The notes below the pieces were generated by a model, which was given only the letters and a program-made list of their open reading frames with translations, was not told where the DNA came from and did no database searches. Shown one piece after another: positions 56,001-63,734 of a stretch of DNA of 64,000 nucleotides. This DNA is from Chitinophaga varians (GTDB lineage: Bacteria; Bacteroidota; Bacteroidia; Chitinophagales; Chitinophagaceae): NCBI RefSeq assembly GCF_012641275.1, contig NZ_JABAIA010000001.1, positions 1,736,001 through 1,800,000 of the forward strand, in the 5' to 3' direction. The position numbers and the translations under genes are program-made. Numbering within the stretch: the stretch's first letter is position 1; every line of letters starts with the position of its first letter.

Positions 56001-56347
56001 GGCCGGGAATTGCCCAGTACCGGATCAAATACCAGGGACTCGATGGCACCATTAAATATAGTCCGGTAAAAACGGTGCTGTTGACCGGCAAAGACCTGTG
56101 GTTGCAATTATGGTGGTGTATTCTGGGACATCAGCTGCAATATTGGATCGACTGGAGCAAGAATGGTCCTGCGGCCATACAGTTGATCGACATGCAGGGA
56201 AGAGTCCGTCATCAGGAACAGACCACGCTGATCAAGGGTAAAAACAACAGGTCACTGGATGTGAGCCAGTTGCCGGCGGGTGTTTATTTCCTGCGGGTAC
56301 AGTCGGGCCTGGACGTACAGGTGACGAAGATCGTGGTGAACCAGTAA
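53060..56347 (+). CDS. T9SS-exported multidomain protein with an endonuclease/exonuclease/phosphatase domain
   Basis: A 1095-residue secreted protein. In order: signal peptide (1-23), a beta-sandwich (about 35-225), a Big_5-type Ig domain (about 230-335, TPLQIIFSENVAANQGSLYL), a cleaved-adhesin-like jelly roll (about 345-510, NEDWLISPAFDL), an Ig-like domain (about 520-620), an EEP nuclease-like domain (about 622-910) with VVNWNIEWFG, MLGDFNDD and TDHYPVLSRY as metal and catalytic motifs, and a type A T9SS sorting domain (about 1020-1095, IQLIDMQGRV to LPAGVYFLRV). By family it may cut extracellular DNA or hydrolyse phosphoesters; the substrate is unproven. SprA at 1-1604 would be its export channel. 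Confidence 0.87.
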   Translation: MSRPLRYLFLLSCIIYGHVALAQSQPQPRQLPYQENFDALSASSTVYPDGWQGWTLSGAPGSSFNTAAPSADKALTPNGSASGTANGVYNYSGKLGFLNSGSVDNSLVLAVNTGGQVNVTVSYDAMTIRNPYDGTTNTRINEMGLQYRIGDTGSFINISGTAYQNNTVTQTGSGITLPQQLQHVSITLPAACNNQPVVQLRWVNRQISGGGSRPSFAVDNISVEGAGGDVTPPVISSLVPANQSTDISPSTPLQIIFSENVAANQGSLYLHNSSNGHTDTFAIGQPALSINNNLLTVNKILRPYSSYYITADSALVKDLSGNAFAGIADSSQWRFSTGAQQLSFDFNNCTPTGSTTLSGGFTQYSVAGAQTWACTTFGQNNSNGIQINGYSGGAQDNEDWLISPAFDLTGFQIPLLYFSSRTAFTGPALALKVSTDYSGSGDPRNATWHTLNGRFPATGSDAWAVSQGISLAGHKGANVYVAFVYTSSPALQAARWTIDDFGLKDTTAAPAPTLTSSPAGIDFDYVKSGQQSAPQLISYWANDFTGNLQINAPAGFSLSVDSTNYSSQLTIPLATLNAGPQQVWVRFAPAAANTAYNGTLAFSAPGFSDNHIRLSGTSLRSLKVVNWNIEWFGSPVQNPANDSLQQANVTRILQYLDADIYALAEVVDTARFRAVVNQLPGYSYVMSDFGSYADSISDVDYALAQKLAFVYKTSVVRKIRTYGVLRQGGSSNAYYNWSSGRFPYLMEATAKLDNDSARINFILLHAKANTGTKAEKLVSWDRRKNGAKELKDTLDAQYPYNNLIMLGDFNDDLARTITTERAPDTTTSYIDFMNDTLHYKPLTLPLSLAGERSTASFSSVIDNVIGSDEAGVAYLPASARVMQQVQQLVGSYSTTTTDHYPVLSRYDLRVLANPLPLNSFDAKVDGGKVQLSWNTPYEINSGSFVIERSRNLIHFAPVDTVAAQGTTGEAHQYLWYDASPWPGIAQYRIKYQGLDGTIKYSPVKTVLLTGKDLWLQLWWCILGHQLQYWIDWSKNGPAAIQLIDMQGRVRHQEQTTLIKGKNNRSLDVSQLPAGVYFLRVQSGLDVQVTKIVVNQ

Positions 56348-56380
56348 TACCTGGGTATTTCGATATTTTGTTATTAGAAA

Positions 56381-56414
56381 CAGTCGCTCTATTACACCGG
56401 AGCGACTGTTTTTT
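56381..56414 (+). terminator. Terminator of the secreted nuclease-like gene
   Basis: CAGTCGCTC (56381-56389) and GAGCGACTG (56400-56408) pair around a 10-nt loop and are followed by TTTTTT. It lies 33 nt past the stop. Confidence 0.9.
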
Positions 56415-56510
56415 ATTTTGATTTACAATACTTTATACATTAAGAAGGATAAAAGGCAAGATATTTAGGGATTAAAAGTCAACAGAACGTGGAAATTATC
56501 AATAGTTCTG

Positions 56511-56518
56511 TATCTTTG
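56511..56518 (+). promoter_or_regulatory. Promoter -7 box of rpsF-rpsR-rplI
   Basis: TATCTTTG followed by CA is a full TAnnTTTG match, 42 nt before the rpsF ATG. The -33 region reads GTGG (56489-56492), only partly like TTTG. No S6:S18-binding hairpin is visible in the short AT-rich leader. Confidence 0.65.
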
Positions 56519-56560
56519 CACTCCAATTTTTTTTATTTAAAACCATTTAAACAGGGAATT

Positions 56561-56911
56561 ATGAACTACGAATTGATGGTGATCTTTACCCCTGTGCTTT
56601 CTGAGGACGAATACAAAGCGGCTCAGAAAAAATTCGCTGATCTTGTTAAAGAGAACGGCGGAAATGTAACGCACGAAAATCCCTGGGGATTAAGATCACT
56701 GGCGTATCCTATCCGGAAAAAGACTACAGGCATGTACCTGGTTCTGGAATACAGTGCGCCATCCGACCTCAATGAGAAGCTGAAAATCCAGCTTAACCGT
56801 GATGAAAATGTATTACGCCACATGATCACTGCGCTCGACAAACACGCTGTTGAGTACAACAACCGCAAAAGACATGGTGTAAATGCAGAATCTAAAACCA
56901 CTGAAGCTTAA
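56561..56911 (+). CDS. rpsF: Ribosomal protein bS6
   Basis: A 116-residue S6 from ATG 56561 ([19 protein letters not shown]). Family segments: [28 protein letters not shown] and the FRLxR-like [15 protein letters not shown]6 binds S18 on the platform of the small subunit. A GTG at 56489 is in frame but lies in the promoter and is rejected. rpsR follows 5 nt later and rplI after that, the normal Bacteroidota order. The C-terminus is a short charged tail. Confidence 0.96.
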   Translation: MNYELMVIFTPVLSEDEYKAAQKKFADLVKENGGNVTHENPWGLRSLAYPIRKKTTGMYLVLEYSAPSDLNEKLKIQLNRDENVLRHMITALDKHAVEYNNRKRHGVNAESKTTEA

Positions 56912-56916
56912 TTATT

Positions 56917-57192
56917 ATGGCAGTTAAACCGAAAAAACAAGAAATTAAGTACTTAACAGCCGTAAAAACCGAGAAACGTCAGAAGAAATACTGCCGTTTC
57001 AAGAAAATGGGCATCAGGTACGTAGATTACAAAGACGGTGAGTTTTTGAAGAAATTTTTGAACGACCAGGGTAAAATGTTGCCCCGCCGTATCACAGGTA
57101 ACTCCCTGAAATTTCAGCGTAAAGTAGCCCAGGCTATTAAGAAAGCTCGTCAAATGGCTTTATTGCCTTATGTTACTGACCTTTTAAAGTAA
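56917..57192 (+). CDS. rpsR: Ribosomal protein bS18
   Basis: A 91-residue S18. The core [39 protein letters not shown] is characteristic, with [32 protein letters not shown] as the rRNA- and S6-contact region. The single Cys in YCRF takes the place of the CxxC seen in zinc-binding S18. It is basic at both ends as expected. It lies between rpsF and rplI with spacings of 5 and 6 nt, so the three are translated from one message. Confidence 0.97.
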   Translation: MAVKPKKQEIKYLTAVKTEKRQKKYCRFKKMGIRYVDYKDGEFLKKFLNDQGKMLPRRITGNSLKFQRKVAQAIKKARQMALLPYVTDLLK

Positions 57193-57198
57193 GAAGTT

Positions 57199-57645
57199 AT
57201 GCAAATTATCTTAATACAAGACGTAGATAACCTGGGTCAGAAGAATGAACTGGTTAACGTAAAGAATGGTTACGCCAGGAACTTCCTGATTCCGCAGAAA
57301 TTCGCGGTAGAAGCAAGTCCTTCCAACATGAAGCAACTGCAGGAACGCCTGAAAGTGCAGAAAGTGAAAGAAGAGAAACTGCTGGCTGAAATCGCGAAAG
57401 TGGTGGAAGTGCTGAAAGCTTCTCCTGTTAAAATCGGCGCTAAAACCGGTACTTCCGGTAAAATCTTCGGTAGCGTTACCGGTGTTCAGATTGCCCGCGC
57501 GATCAAAGAACAGAAAGGTTACGAAATTGACCGTCGCCGCATCCACATCCTGGATGATGTAAAAGAATTAGGTACTTACAAAGCACGCCTGGATTTCGGT
57601 AAAGGCAACGAAACCGAAATGGAGTTTGAAGTAGTGGCTGAGTAG
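57199..57645 (+). CDS. rplI: Ribosomal protein bL9
   Basis: A 148-residue L9. The N-terminal domain IILIQDVDNLGQKNELVNVKNGYARNFLIPQKFAVEA is the family signature; a long connecting helix (about 45-80) leads to the C-terminal RNA-binding domain with SGKIFGSVTGVQIARAI and YEIDRRRIHILDDVKELG. L9 binds 23S rRNA near L1 and helps keep the frame. A hairpin with eight T follows at 57676-57707. Confidence 0.97.
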   Translation: MQIILIQDVDNLGQKNELVNVKNGYARNFLIPQKFAVEASPSNMKQLQERLKVQKVKEEKLLAEIAKVVEVLKASPVKIGAKTGTSGKIFGSVTGVQIARAIKEQKGYEIDRRRIHILDDVKELGTYKARLDFGKGNETEMEFEVVAE

Positions 57646-57675
57646 TATTTTTCCGGACAACCGGAATACCATATT

Positions 57676-57707
57676 TCCCGGGCTGGAGACAGTCCGGGAT
57701 TTTTTTT
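57676..57707 (+). terminator. Terminator of rplI
   Basis: TCCCGGGCTG (57676-57685) and CAGTCCGGGA (57690-57699) pair with one G-U around a GAGA loop, followed by eight T. It lies 30 nt past the rplI stop. Confidence 0.9.
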
Positions 57708-57829
57708 ACCGGTTATTTGATGAAGAATTTTATCAGGTCTTCATTTCGCAGCCTCAGCTATACCACCGCTGAAAAACTCAAATCTTATTAGTATTTTCAT
57801 ACAATACATCACCTATTTCCGCCATTTGT

Positions 57830-58702
57830 ATGACAAAATACCTTTACTGTTTGCTGATACCCATTCTTATTACAGCCTGCGGCACCCACAAGGCTAAAAA
57901 GGCGCCGGCACGCCTGGCTGCCATCACCATACATGGTGACAATATCCCGCAATATTCCTTTCAGTACGATTCGGCCGGACATCTTATTAAACTGGTGAAA
58001 CATTATAGTGACCAGGACACCAACGTCACCACGTTTAGCTACGACAATAAGAATCGCCTTACCGGCATGGAATCGGCAGACGAAAACCATCAACTGAAAA
58101 CAGTTGTGCAAAAAGCCACCGTCAGCGCCTGGGACGAGGCTGGCAATATCACGGAAGTACAGTATTACGGAGCAGACAGTACCCCTTTGCGCTTAGCCCG
58201 TCTTACCTGGGAAAAGGGAATGCCGTCCTGCCTGAAATACATTGACTCTTCGCTGGCCATGAGCTGGAACTATACCAACGGCAACCCTGACTGGAAAAAT
58301 ATTTGTACCGACACCCTTATCGGCCCTCATCAGGATACCGGTTTTTATGTGCGCTCCGCCCGGTATGAATGGGACGATACCATCAATCCGCTCCGGCCGC
58401 TGGCCAATCAACTGGTATTAGGTCCTGGTATGGCCCCGGTGCTGTCATCAACACCGCTGCCCAGCGTAGCTGCCTTCCTGCTGCCGGTAAGCACCAATAA
58501 TCCTACCCTGATAAAGATGGACGAGCAACAAACAGCCGTTTACAAAAAAACTTCCCAACGATACCATCGCAATACCACTGTGCAATTTTTTTATGCCTAC
58601 AAAGATGGTTATCCGCAACGGGCAACGGTACACCTCCATTCGGAAGGATATACCAAACTGGGCTCCGATGCACAGGTGAATCTCGACTATATCTACCAAT
58701 AA
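57830..58702 (+). CDS. Lipoprotein with YD-repeat-like segments, function unknown
   Basis: A 290-residue protein with a lipoprotein leader (LLIPILITACGTHKAKK, Cys at 17). Two early segments, FQYDSAGHLIKLVKHY and FSYDNKNRLTGMES, look like the YD repeats found in RHS-like and DUF4595-like proteins, and AWDEAGNITEVQYYG continues the pattern. The rest (about 120-290) has beta-rich sequence with no motif I recognise. It should sit in the periplasm or at the outer membrane. The gene is alone on its message as far as can be seen, after the rplI terminator; rhomboid follows 33 nt later. Confidence 0.75.
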   Translation: MTKYLYCLLIPILITACGTHKAKKAPARLAAITIHGDNIPQYSFQYDSAGHLIKLVKHYSDQDTNVTTFSYDNKNRLTGMESADENHQLKTVVQKATVSAWDEAGNITEVQYYGADSTPLRLARLTWEKGMPSCLKYIDSSLAMSWNYTNGNPDWKNICTDTLIGPHQDTGFYVRSARYEWDDTINPLRPLANQLVLGPGMAPVLSSTPLPSVAAFLLPVSTNNPTLIKMDEQQTAVYKKTSQRYHRNTTVQFFYAYKDGYPQRATVHLHSEGYTKLGSDAQVNLDYIYQ

Positions 58703-58735
58703 ACCTATTCGGGAATTATCCGTAACTTTTAACGG

Positions 58736-59362
58736 ATGTATATACTCACCCGATTCAGACAAATGCCCGTCACCCTGCTGTTGATAGCTGCCAATGTGTT
58801 GGTGTATCTCCTGACAATAATGGCTGGCATGGACCTCTGGTGGGGCAATGGCGAGCAGTTGCTGCGCTGGGGCGCCAATTACTGGCCGCTGACCGTAGGC
58901 CAGCGTGAATACTGGCGCCTGCTGACCAGCATGTTCTTACATGCCGGCTGGTGGCATTTGCTGACCAATATGTTGGGACTTTTTATCGCCGGTGTTTTTC
59001 TGGAAAGGGTGGTCAGGCCGCTCCGGTTTATTATCGCTTACCTCCTCACCGGGTTAATTGCTGATTATGCCAGTGTGTTGTTTCACCGCAACATGGTGGG
59101 CGTAGGCGCTTCCGGTGCTATCTTCGGTATCTATGGCGTATTCTTCGCGCTGCTTACTACCCGTCTTTTTCCACCTGCTGCCCGCCACAACTTCCTCGGT
59201 TACATCAGCCTGTTTATTCTGCTGAACCTTCTCGTGGCCGGCTTCTCCCAGGACATCGATAACGCCGCCCATCTGACAGGTTTTCTCTGCGGTATGCTCA
59301 CCGGTTACGCCTTCTATTTTACCCTTACCGAAGCCGATGGTTTGCGCCTGCCCCGCAGATGA
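58736..59362 (+). CDS. Rhomboid-family intramembrane serine protease
   Basis: A 208-residue protein with six membrane segments. The catalytic Ser126 is in VGVGASGAIFG and His179 in DNAAHLTGFLCGM. The HAGWWHLLTNM segment provides the conserved His and Asn78 of the oxyanion site, so all active-site residues are present. Rhomboids cut membrane proteins within or near the bilayer; the substrate is unknown. The two lipoprotein genes on either side are possible but unproven partners. Its TGA overlaps an ATG at 59359, but that ATG is not the likely start of the next gene. Confidence 0.92.
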   Translation: MYILTRFRQMPVTLLLIAANVLVYLLTIMAGMDLWWGNGEQLLRWGANYWPLTVGQREYWRLLTSMFLHAGWWHLLTNMLGLFIAGVFLERVVRPLRFIIAYLLTGLIADYASVLFHRNMVGVGASGAIFGIYGVFFALLTTRLFPPAARHNFLGYISLFILLNLLVAGFSQDIDNAAHLTGFLCGMLTGYAFYFTLTEADGLRLPRR

Positions 59363-59382
59363 TTTTCCCTATGATAATTACT

Positions 59383-59390
59383 TACATTTG
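59383..59390 (+). promoter_or_regulatory. Promoter -7 box of the lipoprotein gene at 59410
   Basis: TACATTTG is a full TAnnTTTG match, 19 nt before the ATG at 59410 and just after the rhomboid stop. It argues for separate transcription and against a start at 59359. No good -33 element is seen. Confidence 0.5.
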
Positions 59391-59409
59391 TATTCCTAAA
59401 TTCCGTACT

Positions 59410-60159
59410 ATGATAAAGAAGGTCCTATTCCTGATGGTGTTTGTTCACTTTCTGTATTCGTGCAACAGCGGCAAACAAACCGGCAACCCCGACAGCACAC
59501 AGATAACCCACGACAACATCACGCCGGAAGCCAGTATCGGCGACAAGCCTGAATATATCGACACCATACAGGCAGGCGACAAAAAATTCCTGGTATCCTT
59601 TGTTGACAAAGCCACCTATGAACAATACCCGGCCTATCAACTCTCCGGCGATACCTCAGAAACAAATGCCCTCAGCAAAACCACCGACGTAAAACGCGTG
59701 GGCCAGCAACTGGAGTTTCACCTGGCAAACGGCGGGCAGAAAATACGCACCAATAATTCAGAGGATGACGATGCTTATGTCCTCTACAGATATGCGGGCT
59801 ACTATCCTGCCTTACACCGGCACGGCATATTCACCACCTATTATGAAGCCGATGGCTTTGAGCTGCTCAATCCCGATAACGGCGATACGCTGTATACCTG
59901 GACAGCACCAATTATTTCCCCCGATAAAAAGTATTTCCTCTGCCCAAGCATGGACATAGAAGCCGGTTTTAATCCCAATGGCTTTCAACTGTTTGAAATC
60001 AATAACAAAGACATCCGGCTGGTAGGTGCACCGGAACTGACTGAATACGGAATTGACGAAGTTCGGTGGGTGGACAATAAAACACTGGTTGCCGTTTACC
60101 AGACTCATGAAGACATTGCGAATGACCACAAACGTTATGTGAAACTGGTAATGCAGTAA
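59410..60159 (+). CDS. Lipoprotein of unknown function
   Basis: A 249-residue protein whose leader VLFLMVFVHFLYSCNSGK carries a lipobox (Cys19). A Ser/Thr/Asp-rich linker follows. The middle has a repeated aromatic and acidic pattern, such as EDDDAYVLYRYAGYYPALHRHG and YYEADGFELLNPDNGDTLY, and the end has VRWVDNKTLVAVY, which could be beta-propeller-like blades (inference). No enzyme motif was recognised. ATG 59410 is chosen over 59359 because the leader begins here and a promoter box lies between. Confidence 0.72.
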   Translation: MIKKVLFLMVFVHFLYSCNSGKQTGNPDSTQITHDNITPEASIGDKPEYIDTIQAGDKKFLVSFVDKATYEQYPAYQLSGDTSETNALSKTTDVKRVGQQLEFHLANGGQKIRTNNSEDDDAYVLYRYAGYYPALHRHGIFTTYYEADGFELLNPDNGDTLYTWTAPIISPDKKYFLCPSMDIEAGFNPNGFQLFEINNKDIRLVGAPELTEYGIDEVRWVDNKTLVAVYQTHEDIANDHKRYVKLVMQ

Positions 60160-60222
60160 CGCGTCGATGTTACGGCCTATTTAGTATATTTAATGACCGT
60201 AACCAAAATCGATCCACTGCGT

Positions 60223-60615
60223 ATGAAAAAAGTATTCCTCCTTCTGATGTTGGCAGCCGTTGTTTGCTGCACCGTAAACGCCGCTGCCAACTTCTCCCTG
60301 TCACAGGCGCCCACCATGAACGTTGATGGAACAGCCAATTCTATTGTTTCCAAACTGGACAAATCCCTCTTCCTCACCGATCAACAAAAGCCAAAGCTGC
60401 TCACTATTGTCACCTCTTATCTGCAACAGAAAATAAATATCCAATCATTACAGCAAACTAACCAGAAAGCCTATACGACAAAACTAAACAGCATGCAGAA
60501 CGGGCTGCACAACAGGTTGAAGCCCCTGCTCACACTTACCCAGTACACAGAGTTTATGGGCCTGAAACCTAAAACATTTGATGAGACGAATGTTTTATCA
60601 CAATTGTATTACTAA
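60223..60615 (+). CDS. Small exported protein of unknown function
   Basis: A 130-residue protein with a signal peptide (MKKVFLLLMLAAVVCCTVNAAA). The mature part is mostly helical: SIVSKLDKSLFLTDQQKPKLLTIVTSYLQQK, then NQKAYTTKLNSMQNGLHNRLKPLLTLTQYTEFM. The LTDQQ plus LTLTQY pattern recalls Spy/CpxP-like or DUF-type periplasmic helical proteins, but the resemblance is weak. The start is ATG 60223; codons from 60193 would add residues before the signal peptide. A terminator lies about 110 nt downstream. Confidence 0.7.
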   Translation: MKKVFLLLMLAAVVCCTVNAAANFSLSQAPTMNVDGTANSIVSKLDKSLFLTDQQKPKLLTIVTSYLQQKINIQSLQQTNQKAYTTKLNSMQNGLHNRLKPLLTLTQYTEFMGLKPKTFDETNVLSQLYY

Positions 60616-60722
60616 AAACACCCGTATTTCCATTACAGATGATTGGTGACACGTCGAATGCTTTTAAAAGATAAACAGACAATCGTAAAGTGATACAGAC
60701 ACGCTAATATTATAACAGCAGC

Positions 60723-60757
60723 AAAAAGGCCGTCAATAAAAAATTGACGGCCTTTTT
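60723..60757. terminator. Bidirectional terminator before the D-amino-acid enzyme gene
   Basis: AAAAAGGCCGTCAAT (60723-60737) and ATTGACGGCCTTTTT (60743-60757) form a perfect 15-bp stem with an AAAAA loop. It lies between convergent genes and ends the D-amino-acid operon on the minus strand. Confidence 0.92.
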
Positions 60758-60776
60758 CATTATTCTAAAAACATCT

Positions 60777-61877
60777 TTAGTGCACGATGGTCCTGTCTCT
60801 GGCAATCACTTTCCAGGTGCCTGTACACACGTTGCCTTCCACCACATAAGCGCGTTCATACAATGCCACCGTAGGGCAGATATGCAATGGCACACCGTAG
60901 AACGTTGTGCCTACAGGATAAGCAGCCGTGTCGGCCACTTTGAGCACCAGATGCTCTTCACTCTGGGATACCGGCTGTGCGTCCGGCGCATTCAGAAAAT
61001 GCACCCGTGGCTGCGGGTTTTCCGCCGCTACAGATTTATGTCCCAGATCCAGGCACAACAGCTGATCATCAATAACAGAAACAACCCTCGATAATACCAA
61101 TGCCGCCCACAGGAATGGTTGTTCCGGCAGATTTTTTCCATAGCCCCAATCCCAGAAAACAAAAGTTCCGGGACTACATTCAATCACTGGTCTGGCAGCA
61201 TGTATGGGAAAGGTAGGCGAGCCTCCCGCAACAATTACCGGCTCCGGCAGTCCGCTGGCCACAATAGCATGTTGTAATACCGGTACTGGTCCATATGCCT
61301 CATCGCAACGTTTTTTTCGTATAGCCATGTCCGTGTCATGAAGATGTCCATCGTACACATGTATGCCTACGGGGCGTATACCCGGCAACGTATGCAGATA
61401 GTGGTACAGCTCCAATGCCGCTTCCGGCTTAACACCGGTGCGGTTCATGCCTACGTTAAGATCGATATATACCCGCAGCTGACGGCCGGCAGCCGCAAAC
61501 AACCGGCTGATAGCTTCTCCGGCGGCTTTATTATCCACCAGGCAGGCAAAATCAGTATCAGGATACTGCTGCACCAGTTGCAACAAACGCGCTGTCTTAG
61601 GGCCTACTGGCTGATAAGCCAGTAACACGTCCCGGGCTTTTACCATGCCAAGCATTTCCGCTTCCGCGATAGTGGCACATTTATACTTTTGTATTCCGGC
61701 TTCCTGTAACATTTGCACCACCTCGGCCATCTTGCTTGTTTTTACGTGTGGGCGTAACCGTTGTACATCATCGATCATCGTTTTTAACAGATCGATGTTT
61801 TGCTTAATCCTGTCTTTATACACCAGCAGCGCCGGTGAGTCTACCTGTTCAGGGTTCTGAAGTTGATACCATTCCAT
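60777..61877 (-). CDS. D-threonine aldolase / D-serine dehydratase-like PLP enzyme
   Basis: A 366-residue fold-type III PLP enzyme (alanine-racemase N-terminal barrel plus a small domain). The PLP lysine is Lys46 in LRPHVKTSKM; the family usually reads RPHxKTHK, so the second His is Ser here. A metal site HIC (His332, Cys334) in VPLHICPTVALYERA is as in DSD1 and D-TA enzymes. The product would be glycine plus acetaldehyde (aldolase) or pyruvate/2-oxobutanoate plus ammonia (dehydratase). The RidA gene is 11 nt upstream and a GntP permease precedes it, which favours the dehydratase (inference). Confidence 0.85.
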   Translation of the reverse strand: MEWYQLQNPEQVDSPALLVYKDRIKQNIDLLKTMIDDVQRLRPHVKTSKMAEVVQMLQEAGIQKYKCATIAEAEMLGMVKARDVLLAYQPVGPKTARLLQLVQQYPDTDFACLVDNKAAGEAISRLFAAAGRQLRVYIDLNVGMNRTGVKPEAALELYHYLHTLPGIRPVGIHVYDGHLHDTDMAIRKKRCDEAYGPVPVLQHAIVASGLPEPVIVAGGSPTFPIHAARPVIECSPGTFVFWDWGYGKNLPEQPFLWAALVLSRVVSVIDDQLLCLDLGHKSVAAENPQPRVHFLNAPDAQPVSQSEEHLVLKVADTAAYPVGTTFYGVPLHICPTVALYERAYVVEGNVCTGTWKVIARDRTIVH

Positions 61878-61888
61878 TGGTTATATCA

Positions 61889-62350
61889 TTAATACAATTC
61901 AAACAGTGCTTCTATTTCTACCGGAATATTATCGGGCAGGGAACCAAAACCAACAGCGCTGCGTACGCCTACGCCGTTCTCCTGTCCCCATACCGCGGCA
62001 AACAGTTCGCTGCAGCCGTTGATGATATAAGGATGGTGTTCAAATTCCGGTACGCAGTTTACCATTCCCAGTACCTTGATCACTCTTTTGATGTTATCGA
62101 GGCTGCCCAGGTTGGCCACCAGCGTGGAGAGGATGGCCAATCCAACCTGCCTGGCCGCCAGTTTGCCTTCCTCCTTAGTAATGTCTTTTCCTATGCGGCC
62201 AATGATCAGGCTGCCGTTGTCCTGCACGGTACCATGCCCAGACACATACACATGTTTTCCATCTATCAGCAGCGGTTTATAAACGCCCAGCGGTGCAGGT
62301 GCAGGTGGAAGCGTAAGACCCAGTGCTTTAAAATTTTCAGTGGGCGTCAT
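61889..62350 (-). CDS. RidA-family enamine/imine deaminase
   Basis: A 153-residue RidA-like protein. VYVSGHGTVQDNGSL and ARQVGLAILSTLVANLGSLDNIKRVIKVLGMV are family helices and strands. The catalytic-type Arg130 is in GVRSAVGFGSLPDNIPVEIEALFEL, so hydrolysis of 2-aminoacrylate or 2-aminocrotonate is expected. Such enamines are made by PLP dehydratases acting on serine and threonine, and a PLP enzyme of the right type follows 11 nt later. It sits in the three-gene operon with the permease. It is a little longer than E. coli RidA (128), with an N-terminal extension. Confidence 0.9.
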   Translation of the reverse strand: MTPTENFKALGLTLPPAPAPLGVYKPLLIDGKHVYVSGHGTVQDNGSLIIGRIGKDITKEEGKLAARQVGLAILSTLVANLGSLDNIKRVIKVLGMVNCVPEFEHHPYIINGCSELFAAVWGQENGVGVRSAVGFGSLPDNIPVEIEALFELY

Positions 62351-62369
62351 TTTCGTTTATTGGTTTACG

Positions 62370-63683
62370 TTAGACAATCATGCTCAGCAGCAAACTACCG
62401 ATAAGTCCCGTTACTGAAACGATGGTTTCCATCACTGACCATGTTTTGATCGTATCTTTCACAGACAAGTTAAAGTATTCCTTGAACATCCAGAAACCGG
62501 CATCATTAACATGTGAAAACATCAGGCTGCCGGCGCCGGTAGCCAGCACCATGAGGTTAGGATTTACGCCGGAGGTGGCAATCAGTGGCGCAACGATACC
62601 TGCGGTTGTTAATCCCGCTACAGTAGCCGATCCTATACACACACGTATGATCGCCGCAATGCCCCATGCCAGTATTAACGGATGCATATGCAAGTCCCGC
62701 AGCGTTGTCGCGATATATTCGCTCACCTTGCTGTCGTGCAACAGCTGCGTGAGCGCGCCCGAACCACCGATGATCAGAATGATCACCGCTATATCTTTTA
62801 CGGCGTCGTCCATCATGCCGAGTAGTTTTTTTGAAGGCACACCGCGGCGAACACCCAGCAGGTATAAGCCGTTCAGCACCGCCAGCAACATCACGATCAG
62901 CGGATCTCCCAGCCAGGTGACCAGCTTGTATGGCAGTTGACCAACGGGCAACCATAGTTTCAGCATCGCTGTCACCGCCAGCAATAACACCGGCAACATT
63001 GCAGCCAACAGGCTGGGCAACATAGCCGGCAGCTCCGCTTCCGGCAGCGGCGGCGCGACAAACATCTTTCCCGGCTCTGTAGTATATTTTTTCAGATAAC
63101 GGGAAAACACCGGGCCTGCCAGGATAATAGCCGGTATCGCCAGCAAAATACCATACAGCAGCGTCAGTCCCATACTGGCCTGAAACTGCTGCACTAAAGC
63201 AGTAGGAGAAGGATGCGGCGGCAGGTAGCCATGGGTAACAGACAGGGAGGCCAACATGGGAATGCCCAGGTACACCGCCGGCAGCCGGGTCTGCGCTGCT
63301 ACAGTAAATATCAGCGGTACCATCAGCACAAAACCGATGTTGTAAAAAAGCGGTATGCCTACAATGAAGCCTGTCAGCATCAGCGACCACTGGATATACC
63401 GCGGCCCCAGCAAACGCATCAGTCCACCGGCAATCCGCTGCGCAGCGCCACTTTCGGCCACCAGTTTGCCCAACATGCCGCCGCAGACGATCACCACGAT
63501 CAACGAGCCCAATGTTTTGCCAATACCCGTTTGTATGGACTGGGTAATTTGCCCGATTTCCATACGCAGGGCCAGTCCCATCAGCAGGGAAACAATCAGG
63601 AAAGACAGGAAGGTATTTATCTTACACCAGGTAACCAGTACCACTAACAGGAGAATAGCAGCAATAACGATCAATAATGGCAT
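62370..63683 (-). CDS. GntP-family permease (gluconate/D-serine type)
   Basis: A 437-residue polytopic transporter counted from ATG 63683 (MPLLIVIAAILLLV). About 12 membrane segments. Family segments include GIGKTLGSLIVVIVCGGMLGKLVAESGAA, LMLTGFIVGIPLFYNIGFVLMVPL and TGAGSLMFSHVNDAGFWMFKEYFNLS. GntP members carry gluconate, idonate or, in DsdX, D-serine. With a D-serine/D-threonine-type enzyme and RidA downstream, D-amino-acid uptake is the best guess, but gluconate cannot be excluded. It is the first gene of the operon; no consensus promoter was found upstream. Confidence 0.88.
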   Translation of the reverse strand: MPLLIVIAAILLLVVLVTWCKINTFLSFLIVSLLMGLALRMEIGQITQSIQTGIGKTLGSLIVVIVCGGMLGKLVAESGAAQRIAGGLMRLLGPRYIQWSLMLTGFIVGIPLFYNIGFVLMVPLIFTVAAQTRLPAVYLGIPMLASLSVTHGYLPPHPSPTALVQQFQASMGLTLLYGILLAIPAIILAGPVFSRYLKKYTTEPGKMFVAPPLPEAELPAMLPSLLAAMLPVLLLAVTAMLKLWLPVGQLPYKLVTWLGDPLIVMLLAVLNGLYLLGVRRGVPSKKLLGMMDDAVKDIAVIILIIGGSGALTQLLHDSKVSEYIATTLRDLHMHPLILAWGIAAIIRVCIGSATVAGLTTAGIVAPLIATSGVNPNLMVLATGAGSLMFSHVNDAGFWMFKEYFNLSVKDTIKTWSVMETIVSVTGLIGSLLLSMIV

Positions 63684-63734
63684 ATGCTCTTTCTTTTTTG
63701 GAAAGAACAAGATAACAAATTGATTCCGGGAATT

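Noticed and set aside
56519..56560. Possible S6:S18-binding autoregulatory leader before rpsF
   Set aside because: The leader is short, AT-rich and has no stem with a CCG bulge.
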